Assembly: GCA_033782935.1 (NCBI GenBank)
Contig: JAWQEG010000411.1
Coordinates: forward strand, 803,501 to 867,500
Reading direction: 5' to 3'
Origin: Petrolisthes cinctipes
Lineage: Eukaryota; Arthropoda; Malacostraca; Decapoda; Porcellanidae
Length of the DNA: 64,000 nucleotides
The notes beneath the pieces are model-generated. The model saw only the letters and a list, made by a program, of their open reading frames with translations. It did not search any database and was not told where the DNA came from. The translations under genes and the position numbers were made by a program. Position 1 is the stretch's first letter. Each line of letters starts with the position of its first letter. Below, in pieces: positions 48,881 through 60,990 of this stretch.

Positions 48881-51754
48881 ACGGGTACTGAAGATGCATG
48901 CACATATCGACTTTTGGGCACCTAAAACATCGATTTTGACCATGTTTTGGGCCTGTATTTTGTAAATACTTTAACACGGAGTAGGCATGTACATATCGCT
49001 TCTGGGACCCCATAATATCGAATTTTCGGGTGTTTTTGGGCCTGAATTTGAGATATCGCCTATACGCACCTAAAATATCGATTTTTAGCATGTTTTGAGC
49101 CTATATTTTGAAAACATTCTAGCACTGAGTAGGCATGTACAGATCGCTTCTGGGACCCCAAAATGTCGAATTTTCGGGTGTTTTAAGCCTGAATTTGAGA
49201 TATAAACGAGTATAGAAGATGCATACACATATTGACTTTGGGCACCAAAAATATCGATTTTCAGCATATTTTGGGCCTGAAATTTGAAAATACTCTAACA
49301 CGGAGTAGGCATGTACATATCGCTTCAGGGACCCCAAAATATCGAATTTTCGGGTGTTTACGGTCAGAATTTGAGATATAAACGGGTACAGAAGATGCAT
49401 GCACATATCGACTTTTGGGCACCTAAAAGATCGATTTTCAGTATGTTTTTGACCTGTATTTTGAAAATACTCTAACACGGAGTAGGCATGTACAGATCCC
49501 TTCTGGGACCCCTAAATATCGAATTTTCGGGTGTTTTGGGACTGAATTTGTGATATCGACTTTTTGGCACCTAAAATATCGATTTTTAGCATGTTTTTAG
49601 CCTATATTTTTTAAAATATTCTAGCACTGAGTAGGCATGTACAGATTGCTTCTGGGACCCCAAAATATTGAATTTTCGGGTGTTTTGAGCCTGAATTTGA
49701 GATATAAACGGGTACAGAAGATATATGCACATATTGACTTTGTGCATCTAAAATATCGATTTTGAACATGTTTTGGTCCTGTATTTTGAAAATAGTCTAA
49801 CACGGAGTAGGCATGTACAGATCGCTTCTGGGACCCCAAAATATCGAATTTTCGGGTGTTTTGAGCCTGAATTTGAGATATAAACGGGTACTGAAGATGC
49901 ATGCACTTTTGGGCACCTAAAACATCGATTTTGAGCATGTTTTGGGCCTGTATTTTGAAAATACTCTAACACGGAGTAGGCATGTACAGATCGCTTCTAG
50001 GACCCCAAAATATCGAATTTTCGGGTGTTTTGGGCCTGAATTTGAGATATCGCCTTAACGCACCTAAAATATCGATTTTTAGCATGTTTTGAGCCATTAT
50101 TTTGAAAATATTCTAGCACTGAGTAGACATGTACAGATCGCTTCTTGGACCCAAAAATATCGAATTTTCGGGTGTTTTGGGCCTGAATTTGAGATATCGC
50201 CTTTACGCTCGTAAAATATCGATTTTTAGCATGTTTTGAGCCTATATTTTTAAAATATTCTAGCACTGAGTAGGCATGTACAGATCGCTTCTGGGACCCC
50301 TAAATATCGAATTTTCGGGTGTTTTGAGCTTGAATTTGAGATATAAACGAGTACAGAAGATGCATGCACATATCGACTTTTGGGCACCTAAAATATCGAT
50401 TTTGAGCATGTTTTGAGCCTATATTTTGAAAACATTCTAGCACTGACTAGGCATGTACAGATCGCTTCTGGGACCCCAAAATATTGAATTTTCGGGTGTT
50501 TTGAGCCTGAATTTGAGATATAAACGGGTACCGAAGATATATGCACATATTGACTTTGTGAATCTAAAATATCGATTTTCAGCATGTTTAGGGCCTGTAT
50601 TTTGAAAATACTCTAACACGGAGTAGGCATGTACAGATCGCTTCTGGTAACCCCAAAATATCGAATTTTCGGGTGTTTTGAGCCTGAATTTGAGATATAA
50701 ACGGGTACTTAAGATGCATGCACTTTTGGGCACCTAAAACATCGATTTTGAGCATGTTTTTGGCCTGTATTTTGAAAATACACTAACACGGAGTAGGCAT
50801 GTACAGATCGCTTCTGGTACCCCAAAATATCGAATTTTCGGATGTTTTGGGCATGAATTTGAGATATCGACTTTTTGGCACATAAAATATCGATTTTTAG
50901 CATGTTTGTACCCTATATTTTGATTAAATTCTAGCACTGTTTACGCATGTACAGATTGCTTCTGGGACCCCAAAATATTGAATTTTCGGGTGTTTTGAGC
51001 CTGAATTTGAGATATAAACGGGTACAGAAGATACATGCACATATTGACTTTGGGCATCTAAAATATCGATTTTCAGTATGTTTCTAGCCTGTATTTTGAA
51101 AATACTCTAACACGGAGTAGGCATGTACAGATCGCTTCTGGGACCCCAAAATATCGAATTTTCTGGTGTTTTGAGCCTGAATTTGAGATATAAACGGGTA
51201 TTGAAGATGCATGCACATATCGACTTTTGGGCACCTAAAACATCGATTTTGAGCATGTTTTGGGCCTGTATTTTGAAAATACTCTAACACGGAGTAGGCA
51301 TGTACAGATCGCTTCTGGGACCCCAAAATATCGAATTTTCGGGTGTTTTCGGCCTGAATTTGGGATATCGCCTTTACGTACCTAAAATATCTATTTTTAG
51401 CATGTTTTGAGCCTATATTTTGAAAATACTCTAACACGGAGTAGGCATCTACAGATCGCTTCTGGGACCCCAAAATATCGAATTTTCGGGTGTTTAGGGC
51501 CAGAATTTGAGATATAAACGGGTACAGAAGATGCATGCACATATCGACTTTTTGGCACCTAAAAGATCGATTTTCAGTATGTTTTTGACCTGTATTTTGA
51601 AAATACTCTAACACGGAGTAGGTATGTACAGATTGCTTCTGGGACCCTAAAATATTGAATTTTCGGGTGTTTTGAGCCTGAATTTGAGATATAAACGGGT
51701 ACAGAAGATACATTCACATATTGACTTTGGGCATCTAAAATATCGATTTTCAGC
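48881..51754 (+). repeat. Start of the right domain: mixed 176-bp and 147-bp monomers
   Basis: From here most monomers read GGGACCCCAAAATATCG or GGGACCCCTAAATATCG, and AATACTCTAACACGGAGTAGG is the main form of the second half. 147-bp junctions lie at about 49051, 49551, 50044, 50191, 50871 and 51361. Two neighbouring 147-bp monomers occur at 50044/50191. Monomers lacking 8 bp (GCATGCACTTTTGGGC) occur near 49895 and 50717. No single HOR covers the block. Confidence 0.85.
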
Positions 51755-52520
51755 ATGTTTTGGGCAGGTATTTTGAAAATACTCTAACACGGAGTAGGCA
51801 TGTACAGATCGCTTCTGGGACCCCAAAATATCGAATTTTCGGTTGTTTTGAGCCTGAATTTGAGATATAAACGAGTACTGAAGATGCATGCTCATATCGA
51901 CTTTTGGGCACCTAAAAGATCGATTTTGAGCATGTTTTTGGCCTGTATTTTGAAAATACTCTAACACGGAGTAGGCATGTACAGATCCCTTCTGGAACCC
52001 CTAAATATCGAATTTTCGGGTGTTTTGGGACTGAATTTGAGATATCGACTTTTTGGCACATAAAATATCGATTTTTAGCATGTTTGTACCCTATATTTTG
52101 ATTAAATTCTAGCACTGAGTAGGCATGTACAGATTGCTTCTGGGACCCCAAAATATTGAATTTTCGGATGTTTTGAGCCTGAATTTGAGATATAAACGGG
52201 TACAGAAGATACATGCACATATTGACTTTGGGCATCTAAAATATCGATTTTGAGCATGTTCTGGGCCTGTATTTTGAAAATACTCTAACACGGAGTAGGC
52301 ATGTACAGATCGCTTCTGGGACCCCAAAATATCGAATTTTCTGGTGTTTTGGGCCTGAATTTGGGATATCGCCTTTACGCACCTAAAATATCTATTTTTA
52401 GCATGTTTTGAGCCTATATTTTGAAAATATTCTAGCACTGAGTAGGCATGTACAGATCGCTTTTGGGACCCCTAAATATCGAATTTTCGGGTGTTTTGAG
52501 CCTGAATTTGAGATATAAAC
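51755..52520 (+). repeat. Segment duplicated at offset 2916 bp, copy 1
   Basis: Matches 54671-55436 at offset 2916. GTTTTGGGCAGGTATTTTG (51759/54675) is unique to these two sites, and the rare TGTTTGTACCCTATATTTTG and TTTTGATTAAATTCTAG forms follow in both. It includes two 147-bp monomers (52039 and 52363). Confidence 0.9.
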
Positions 52521-53322
52521 GGGTACTGAAGATGCATGCACATATCGACTTTTGGGCACCTAGAACATCGATTTTCAGTATGTTTTTGGCCTTTATTTTG
52601 AAAATACTCTAACACGGAGTAGGCATGTACAGATACCTTCTGGGACCTCTAAATATCGAATTTTCGGGTGTTTTGGGACTGAATTTGATATATCGATTTT
52701 TTGGCACCTAAAATGTCGATTTTTAGCATGTTTTTAGCCTATATTTTGAAAATATTCTAGCACTGTGTAGGCATGTACAGATTGCTTCTGGGACCCCAAA
52801 ATAATTAATTTTCGGGTGTTTTGAGCCTGAATTTGAGATATAAACGGGTACAGAAGATACATGCACATATTGACTTTGGGCATCTAAAATATCGATTTTC
52901 AGCATGTTTTGGGCCTGTATTTTGAAAATACTCTAACACGGAGTAGGCATGTACAGATCGCTTCTGGGACCCCAAAATATCGAATTTTCGGGTGTTTTGG
53001 GCCTGAATTTGGGATATCGCCTTTACGCACCTAAAATATCTATTTTTAGCATGTTTTGAGCCTATATTTTGAAAATATTCTAGCACTGAGTAGGCATGTA
53101 CAGATCGCTTTTGGGACCCCTAAATATCGAATTTTCGGGTGTTTTGAGCCTGAATTTGAGATATAAACGGGTACAGAAGATACATGCACATATTGACTTT
53201 GGGCATCTAAAATATCGATTTTCAGCATGTTTTGGGCATGTATTTTGAAAATACTCTAACACGGAGTAGGCATGTACAGATCGCTTCTGGGACCCCAAAA
53301 TATCGAATTTTCGGGTGTTTTG
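52500..53322 (+). repeat. 823-bp tandem duplication, copy 1
   Basis: About five monomers, two of them 147 bp long (52687 and 53011), repeated directly at offset 823. CTAGAACATCGATTTTCAG lies at 52560/53383, GATATATCGATTTTTTGG at 52687/53510, and CCCCAAAATAATTAATTTTC near 52793/53616. Only a few differences are visible. Confidence 0.92.
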
Positions 53323-54145
53323 GCCTGAATTTGAGATATAAACGGGTACTGAAGATGCATGCACATATCGACTTTTGGGCACCTAGAACATCGATTTTCA
53401 GTATGTTTTTGGCCTGTATTTTGAAAATACTCTAACACGGAGTAGGCATGTACAGATACCTTCTGGGACCTCTAAATATCGAATTTTCGGGTGTTTTGGG
53501 ACTGAATTTGATATATCGATTTTTTGGCACCTAAAATGTCGATTTTTAGCATGTTTTTAGCCTATATTTTGAAAATATTCTAGCACTGTGTAGGCATGTA
53601 CAGATTGCTTCTGGGACCCCAAAATAATTAATTTTCGGGTGTTTTGAGCCTGAATTTGAGATATAAACGGGTACAGAAGATACATGCACATATTGACTTT
53701 GGGCATCTAAAATATCGATTTTCAGCATGTTTTGGGCCTGTATTTTGAAAATACTCTAACACGGAGTAGGCATGTACAGATCGCTTCTGGGACCCCAAAA
53801 TATCGAATTTTCGGGTGTTTTGGGCCTGAATTTGGGATATCGCCTTTACGCACCTAAAATATCTATTTTTAGCATGTTTTGAGCCTATATTTTGAAAATA
53901 TTCTAGCACTGAGTAGGCATGTACAGATCGCTTTTGGGACCCCTAAATATCGAATTTTCGGGTGTTTTGAGCCTGAATTTGAGATATAAACGGGTACAGA
54001 AGATACATGCACATATTGACTTTGGGCATCTAAAATATCGATTTTCAGCATGTTTTGGGCCTGTATTTTGAAAATACTCTAACACGGAGTAGGCATGTAC
54101 AGATCGCTTCTGGGACCCCAAAATATCGAATTTTCGGGTGTTTTG
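53323..54145 (+). repeat. 823-bp tandem duplication, copy 2
   Basis: Second copy, with 147-bp junctions at 53510 and 53834. Small differences from copy 1 include GGCCTGTATTTTG for GGCCTTTATTTTG near 53412. The following monomer lacks 8 bp at about 54185. Confidence 0.92.
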
Positions 54146-55599
54146 AGCCTGAATTTGAGATATAAACGGGTACAGAAGATGCATGCACTTTTGGGCACCT
54201 AAAACATCGATTTTGAGCATGTTTTGGGCCTGTATTTTGAAAATACTCTAACACGGAGTAGGCATGTACAGATCGCTTCTGGGACCCCAAAATATCGAAT
54301 TTTCGGATGTTTTGGGCCTGAATTTGAGATATCGCTTTTACGCACCTAAAATATCGATTTTTATCATGTTTTGAGCCTATATTTTGAAAATATTCTAGCA
54401 CTGAGTAGGCATGTACAGATCGCTTCTGGGAACCCAAAATATCGAATTTTCGGGTGTTTTTGGCCTGAATTTGAGATATCGCCTTTTCGCTCGTAAAATA
54501 TCGATTTTTAGCATGTTTTGAGCCTATATTTTGAAAATATTCTAGCACTGAGTAGGCATGTACAGATCGCTTCTGGGACCCTTAAATATCGAATTTTCGG
54601 GTGTTTTGAGCTTGAATTTGAGATGCATGCACATATCGACTTTTGGGCACCTAAAATATCGATTTTCAGCATGTTTTGGGCAGGTATTTTGAAAATACTC
54701 TAACACGGAGTAGGCATGTACAGATCGCTTCTGGGACCCCAAAATATCGAATTTTCGGGTGTTTTGAGCCTGAATTTGAGATATAAACGAGTTCTGAAGA
54801 TGCATGCACATATCGACTTTTGGGCACCTAAAAGATCGATTTTGAGCATGTTTTTGGCCTGTATTTTGAAAATACTCTAACACGGAGTAGGCATGTACAG
54901 ATCCCTTCTGGAACCCCTAAATATCGAATTTTCAGGTGTTTTGGGACTGAATTTGAGATATCGACTTTTTGGCACATAAAATATCGATTTTTAGCATGTT
55001 TGTACCCTATATTTTGATTAAATTCTAGCACTGAGTAGGCATGTACAGATTGCTTCTGGGACCCCAAAATATTGAATTTTCGGGTGTTTTGAGCCTGAAT
55101 TTGAGATATAAACGGGTACAGAAGATACATGCACATATTGTCTTTGGGCATCTAAAATATCGATTTTGAGCATGTTTTGGGCCTGTATTTTGAAAATACT
55201 CTAACACGGAGTAGGCATGTACAGATCGCTTCTGGGACCCCAAAATATCGAATTTTCGGGTGTTTTGGGCCTGAATTTGGGATATCGCCTTTACGCACCT
55301 AAAATATCTATTTTTAGCATGTTTTGAGCTTATATTTTGAAAATATTCTAGCACTGAGTAGGCATGTACAGATCGCTTTTGGAACCCCTAAAAATCGAAT
55401 TTTCGGGTGTTTTGAGCCTGAATTTGAGATATAAACGGGTACAGAAGATACATGCACATATTGACTTTGGGCATCTAAAATATCGATTTTCAGCATGTTT
55501 TGGGCATGTATTTTGAAAATACTCTAACACGGAGTAGGCATGTACAGATCGAATCTGGGACCCCATAATATCGATTTTTTGGGTGTTTTGAGCCTGAAT
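54146..55599 (+). repeat. Right-domain monomers including the second 2916-bp segment copy
   Basis: Contains adjacent 147-bp monomers (54328 and 54475), a 157-bp monomer at about 54615, and the second copy of the 51755-52520 segment at 54671-55436 (147-bp junctions at 54957 and 55280). The last monomer, with GATCGAATCTGGGACCCCAT, leads into the 3386-bp HOR. Satellite only. Confidence 0.85.
54612..54632 (+). repeat. 157-bp monomer with 19-bp microhomology deletion
   Basis: GAATTTGAGAT joins GCATGCACATATCG. The missing 19 bp run from ATAAACGGG to AGAAGAT. AGAT occurs at both breakpoints in full-length monomers. I saw one occurrence, independent of the 147-bp type although it hits the same region. 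Confidence 0.88.
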
Positions 55600-58500
55600 T
55601 TGAAATATAAACGAGTACAGAAGATGAATGCACATATCGACTTTTGGGCACCTAAAATATCGATTTTGAGCATGTTTTGAGCCTATATTTTGAAAACATT
55701 CTAGCACTGAGTAGGCATGTTCAGATCGCTTCTGGGACCCCAAAATATCGAATTTTCGGGTGTTTTGAGCCTGAATTTGAGATATAAACGAGTATAGAAG
55801 ATGCATACACATATTGACTTTCGGCACCAAAAATATCGATTTTCAGCATGTTTTGGGCCTGAATTTTGAAAATACTCTAACACGAAGTAGGCATGTACAG
55901 ATCGCTTCTGGGACCCCAAAATATCGTATTTTCGGGTGTTTAGGGCCAGAATTTGAGATATAAACGGGTACAGAAGATGCATGCACATATCGACTTTTGG
56001 GCACCTAGAACATCCATTTTCAGTTTGTTTTTTGGCCTGTATTTTGAAAATACTCTAACACGGAGTAGGCATGTACAGATAGCTTCTGGGACCCCTAAAT
56101 ATCGAATTTTCGGGTGTTTTGGGACTGAATTTGAGATATCGACTTTTGGGCACCTAAAACATCGATTTTGAGCATGTTTTGGGCCTTTATTTTGTAAATA
56201 CTCTAACACGGAGTAGGCATGTACAGATCGAATCTGGGACCCCATAATATCGAATTTTCGGGTGTTTTGAGCCTGAATTTGAGATATAAACGAGTACAGA
56301 AGATGCATGCACATATCTACTTTTGGGCACATAAAATATCGATTTTGAGCATGTTTTGAGCCTATATTTTGAAAACATTCTAGCACTGAGTAGGCATGTA
56401 CAGATCGCTTCTGGGACCCCAAAATATCGAATTTTCGGGTGTTTTGAGCCTGAATTTGAGATATAAACGAGTATAGAAGATGCATACACATAATGACTTT
56501 GGACACCAAAAATATCGATTTTCAGCATGTTTTGGGCCTGAATTTTGAAAATACTCTAACACGGAGTAGACATGTACAGATCGCTTCTGGGACCCCAAAA
56601 TATCGAATTTTCGGGTGTTTAGGGCCAGAATTTGAGATATAAACGGGTACAGAAGATGCATGCACATATAGAGTTTTGAGCATCTAAAAGATCGATTTTC
56701 AGTATGTTTTTGGCCTGTATTTTGAAAATACTCTAACACGGAGTAGGCATGTACAGATCGCTTCTGGGACCCCTAAATATCGAATTTTCGGGTGTTTTGG
56801 GCCTGAATTTGAGATATCGCCTTAACGCACCTAAAATATCGATTTTTTGCTTTTTTTGAGCCTATATTTTGAAAATATTCTAGCAATGAGTAGGCATGTA
56901 CAGATCGCTTTTGGGACCCCTAAATATCGAATTTTTGGGTGTTTTGAGCCTGAATTTGAGATATAAACGGGTACAGAATATACATGCACATATTGACTTT
57001 GGGCATCTAAAATATCGATTTTCAGCATGTTTTGGGCATGTATTTTGAAAATACTCTAACACGGAGTAGGCATGTAAAGATCGCTTCTGGGACCCCAAAA
57101 TATTGAATTTTCGGGTGTTTTGGCCTGAATTTGAGATATAAACGGGTACTGAAGATGCATGCACATATCGACTTTTGGGCACCTAAAACATCGATTTTGA
57201 GCATGTTTTGGGCCTGTATTTTGTAAATACTCTAACACGGAGTAGGCATGTACAGATCGAATCTGGGACCCCATAATATCGAATTTTCGGGTGTTTTTGG
57301 GCCTGAATTTGAGATATCGCCTATACGCACCTAAAATATCGATTTTTAGCATGTTTTGAGCCCATATTTTGAAAATAGTCTAGCACTGAGTAGGCATGTA
57401 CAGATCGCTTCTGGGACCCCAAAATATCGATTTTTCGGGTGTTTTGAGCCTGAATTTGAGATATAAACGAGTACAGAAGATGCATGCACATATCGACTTT
57501 TGGGCACCTAAAATATCGATTTTGAGCATGTTTTGAGCCTATATTTTGAAAACATTCTAGCACTGAGTAGGCATGTACAGATCGCTTCTGGGACCCCAAA
57601 ATATCGAATTTTCGAGTGTTTTGAGCCTGAATTTGAGATATAAACGAGTATAGAAGATGCATACACATAATGACTTAGGGCACCAAAAATATCGATTTTC
57701 AGCATGTTTTGGGATTGAATTTTGAAAATACTCTAACACGGAGTAGGCATGTACAGATCGCTTCTGGGACCCCAAAATAACGTATTGTCGGGTGTTTAGG
57801 GCCAGAATTTGAGATATAAACGGGTACTAAAGATGCATGCACATATCGACTTTTGGGCACCTAAAAGATCGATTTTCAGTATGTTTTTTGCCTGTATTTT
57901 GAAAATACTCTAACACGGAGTAGGCATGTACAGATACCTTCTTGGACCCCTAAATATCGAATTTTCGGGTGTTTTGGGACTGAATTTGAGATATCGACTT
58001 TTTGGCACCTAAAATATCGATTTTTAGCATGTTTTTAGCCTATATTTTGAAAATATTCTAGCACTGAGTAGGCATGTACAGATTGCTTCTGGGACCCCAA
58101 AATATTGAATTTTCGGGTGTTTTGAGCCTGAATTTGAGATATAAACGGGTACCGAAGATGCATGCACATATCGACTTTTGGGCACCTAAAATATCGATTT
58201 TAAGCATGTTTTGAGCCTATATTTTGAAAACATTCTAGCACTGCGTAGGCATGTACAGATTGCTTCTGGGACCCCAAAATATCGAATTATCGGGTGTTTT
58301 GAGCATGAATTTGAGATATAAACGAGTATAGAAGATGCATACACATATTGACTTTGGACACCAAAAATATCGATTTTTAACATGTTTTGGGCCTGAATTT
58401 TGAAAATACTCTAACACGGAGTAGATATGTACAGATCGCTTCTGGGACCCCAAAATATCGAATTTTCGGGTGTTTAGGGCCAGAATTTGAGATATAAACG

Positions 58501-58985
58501 GGTACAGAAGATGCATGCACATATAGAGTTTTGAGCATCTAAAAGATCGATTTTCAGTATGTTTTTGGCCTGTATTTTGAAAATACTCTAACACGGAGTA
58601 GGCATGTACAGATCGCTTCTGGGACCCTTAAATATCGAATTTTCGGGTTTTTTGGGCCTGAATTTTAGATATCGCCTTAACGCACCTAAAATATCGATTT
58701 TTAGCTTTTTTTGAGCCTATATTTTGAAAATATTCTACCACTGAATAGGCATGTACAGATTGCTTTTGGGACCCCTAAATATCGAATTTTTGGGTGTTTT
58801 GAGCCTGAATTTGAGATATAAAAGAGTACAAAAGATACATGCACATATTGACTTTGGGCATCTAATATATCGATTTTCAGCATGTTTTGGGCATGTATTT
58901 TGAAAATACTCTAACACGGAGTAGGCATGTAAAGATCACTTCTGGGACCCCAAAATATCGAATTTTCGGGTGTTTTGGCCTGAAT
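55600..58985 (+). repeat. 3386-bp HOR, copy 1
   Basis: Positions 55600-57604 recur at 58986-60990 with a constant offset of 3386 bp at more than ten checked points and no indel. Every line compared looked identical, including rare forms such as CTAGAACATCCATTTTCAG and TTGCTTTTTTTGAGCC. The unit holds about 20 monomers, five of them 147 bp (56136, 56813, 57312, 57989 and 58665). The part 57605-58985 instead resembles about 61490-62870 at an offset of about 3889. Confidence 0.92.
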
Positions 58986-60990
58986 TTGAAATATAAACGA
59001 GTACAGAAGATGAATGCACATATCGACTTTTGGGCACCTAAAATATCGATTTTGAGCATGTTTTGAGCCTATATTTTGAAAACATTCTAGCACTGAGTAG
59101 GCATGTTCAGATCGCTTCTGGGACCCCAAAATATCGAATTTTCGGGTGTTTTGAGCCTGAATTTGAGATATAAACGAGTATAGAAGATGCATACACATAT
59201 TGACTTTCGGCACCAAAAATATCGATTTTCAGCATGTTTTGGGCCTGAATTTTGAAAATACTCTAACACGAAGTAGGCATGTACAGATCGCTTCTGGGAC
59301 CCCAAAATATCGTATTTTCGGGTGTTTAGGGCCAGAATTTGAGATATAAACGGGTACAGAAGATGCATGCACATATCGACTTTTGGGCACCTAGAACATC
59401 CATTTTCAGTTTGTTTTTTGGCCTGTATTTTGAAAATACTCTAACACGGAGTAGGCATGTACAGATAGCTTCTGGGACCCCTAAATATCGAATTTTCGGG
59501 TGTTTTGGGACTGAATTTGAGATATCGACTTTTGGGCACCTAAAACATCGATTTTGAGCATGTTTTGGGCCTTTATTTTGTAAATACTCTAACACGGAGT
59601 AGGCATGTACAGATCGAATCTGGGACCCCATAATATCGAATTTTCGGGTGTTTTGAGCCTGAATTTGAGATATAAACGAGTACAGAAGATGCATGCACAT
59701 ATCTACTTTTGGGCACATAAAATATCGATTTTGAGCATGTTTTGAGCCTATATTTTGAAAACATTCTAGCACTGAGTAGGCATGTACAGATCGCTTCTGG
59801 GACCCCAAAATATCGAATTTTCGGGTGTTTTGAGCCTGAATTTGAGATATAAACGAGTATAGAAGATGCATACACATAATGACTTTGGACACCAAAAATA
59901 TCGATTTTCAGCATGTTTTGGGCCTGAATTTTGAAAATACTCTAACACGGAGTAGACATGTACAGATCGCTTCTGGGACCCCAAAATATCGAATTTTCGG
60001 GTGTTTAGGGCCAGAATTTGAGATATAAACGGGTACAGAAGATGCATGCACATATAGAGTTTTGAGCATCTAAAAGATCGATTTTCAGTATGTTTTTGGC
60101 CTGTATTTTGAAAATACTCTAACACGGAGTAGGCATGTACAGATCGCTTCTGGGACCCCTAAATATCGAATTTTCGGGTGTTTTGGGCCTGAATTTGAGA
60201 TATCGCCTTAACGCACCTAAAATATCGATTTTTTGCTTTTTTTGAGCCTATATTTTGAAAATATTCTAGCAATGAGTAGGCATGTACAGATCGCTTTTGG
60301 GACCCCTAAATATCGAATTTTTGGGTGTTTTGAGCCTGAATTTGAGATATAAACGGGTACAGAATATACATGCACATATTGACTTTGGGCATCTAAAATA
60401 TCGATTTTCAGCATGTTTTGGGCATGTATTTTGAAAATACTCTAACACGGAGTAGGCATGTAAAGATCGCTTCTGGGACCCCAAAATATTGAATTTTCGG
60501 GTGTTTTGGCCTGAATTTGAGATATAAACGGGTACTGAAGATGCATGCACATATCGACTTTTGGGCACCTAAAACATCGATTTTGAGCATGTTTTGGGCC
60601 TGTATTTTGTAAATACTCTAACACGGAGTAGGCATGTACAGATCGAATCTGGGACCCCATAATATCGAATTTTCGGGTGTTTTTGGGCCTGAATTTGAGA
60701 TATCGCCTATACGCACCTAAAATATCGATTTTTAGCATGTTTTGAGCCCATATTTTGAAAATAGTCTAGCACTGAGTAGGCATGTACAGATCGCTTCTGG
60801 GACCCCAAAATATCGATTTTTCGGGTGTTTTGAGCCTGAATTTGAGATATAAACGAGTACAGAAGATGCATGCACATATCGACTTTTGGGCACCTAAAAT
60901 ATCGATTTTGAGCATGTTTTGAGCCTATATTTTGAAAACATTCTAGCACTGAGTAGGCATGTACAGATCGCTTCTGGGACCCCAAAATAT
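58986..60990 (+). repeat. 3386-bp HOR, partial copy 2
   Basis: Apparently identical to 55600-57604. It contains 147-bp junctions at 59522, 60199 and 60698. Identity stops near 60991, where this copy reads ATATCGTATTTTCGGG and copy 1 reads ATATCGAATTTTCGAG, after which different monomers follow. Confidence 0.92.

Noticed and set aside
55940..56509. 189-codon reverse-strand open frame repeated identically at 59326-59895
   Set aside because: The identity is explained by the 3386-bp HOR and not by selection on a protein. The frame spans three to four monomers in changing phase.
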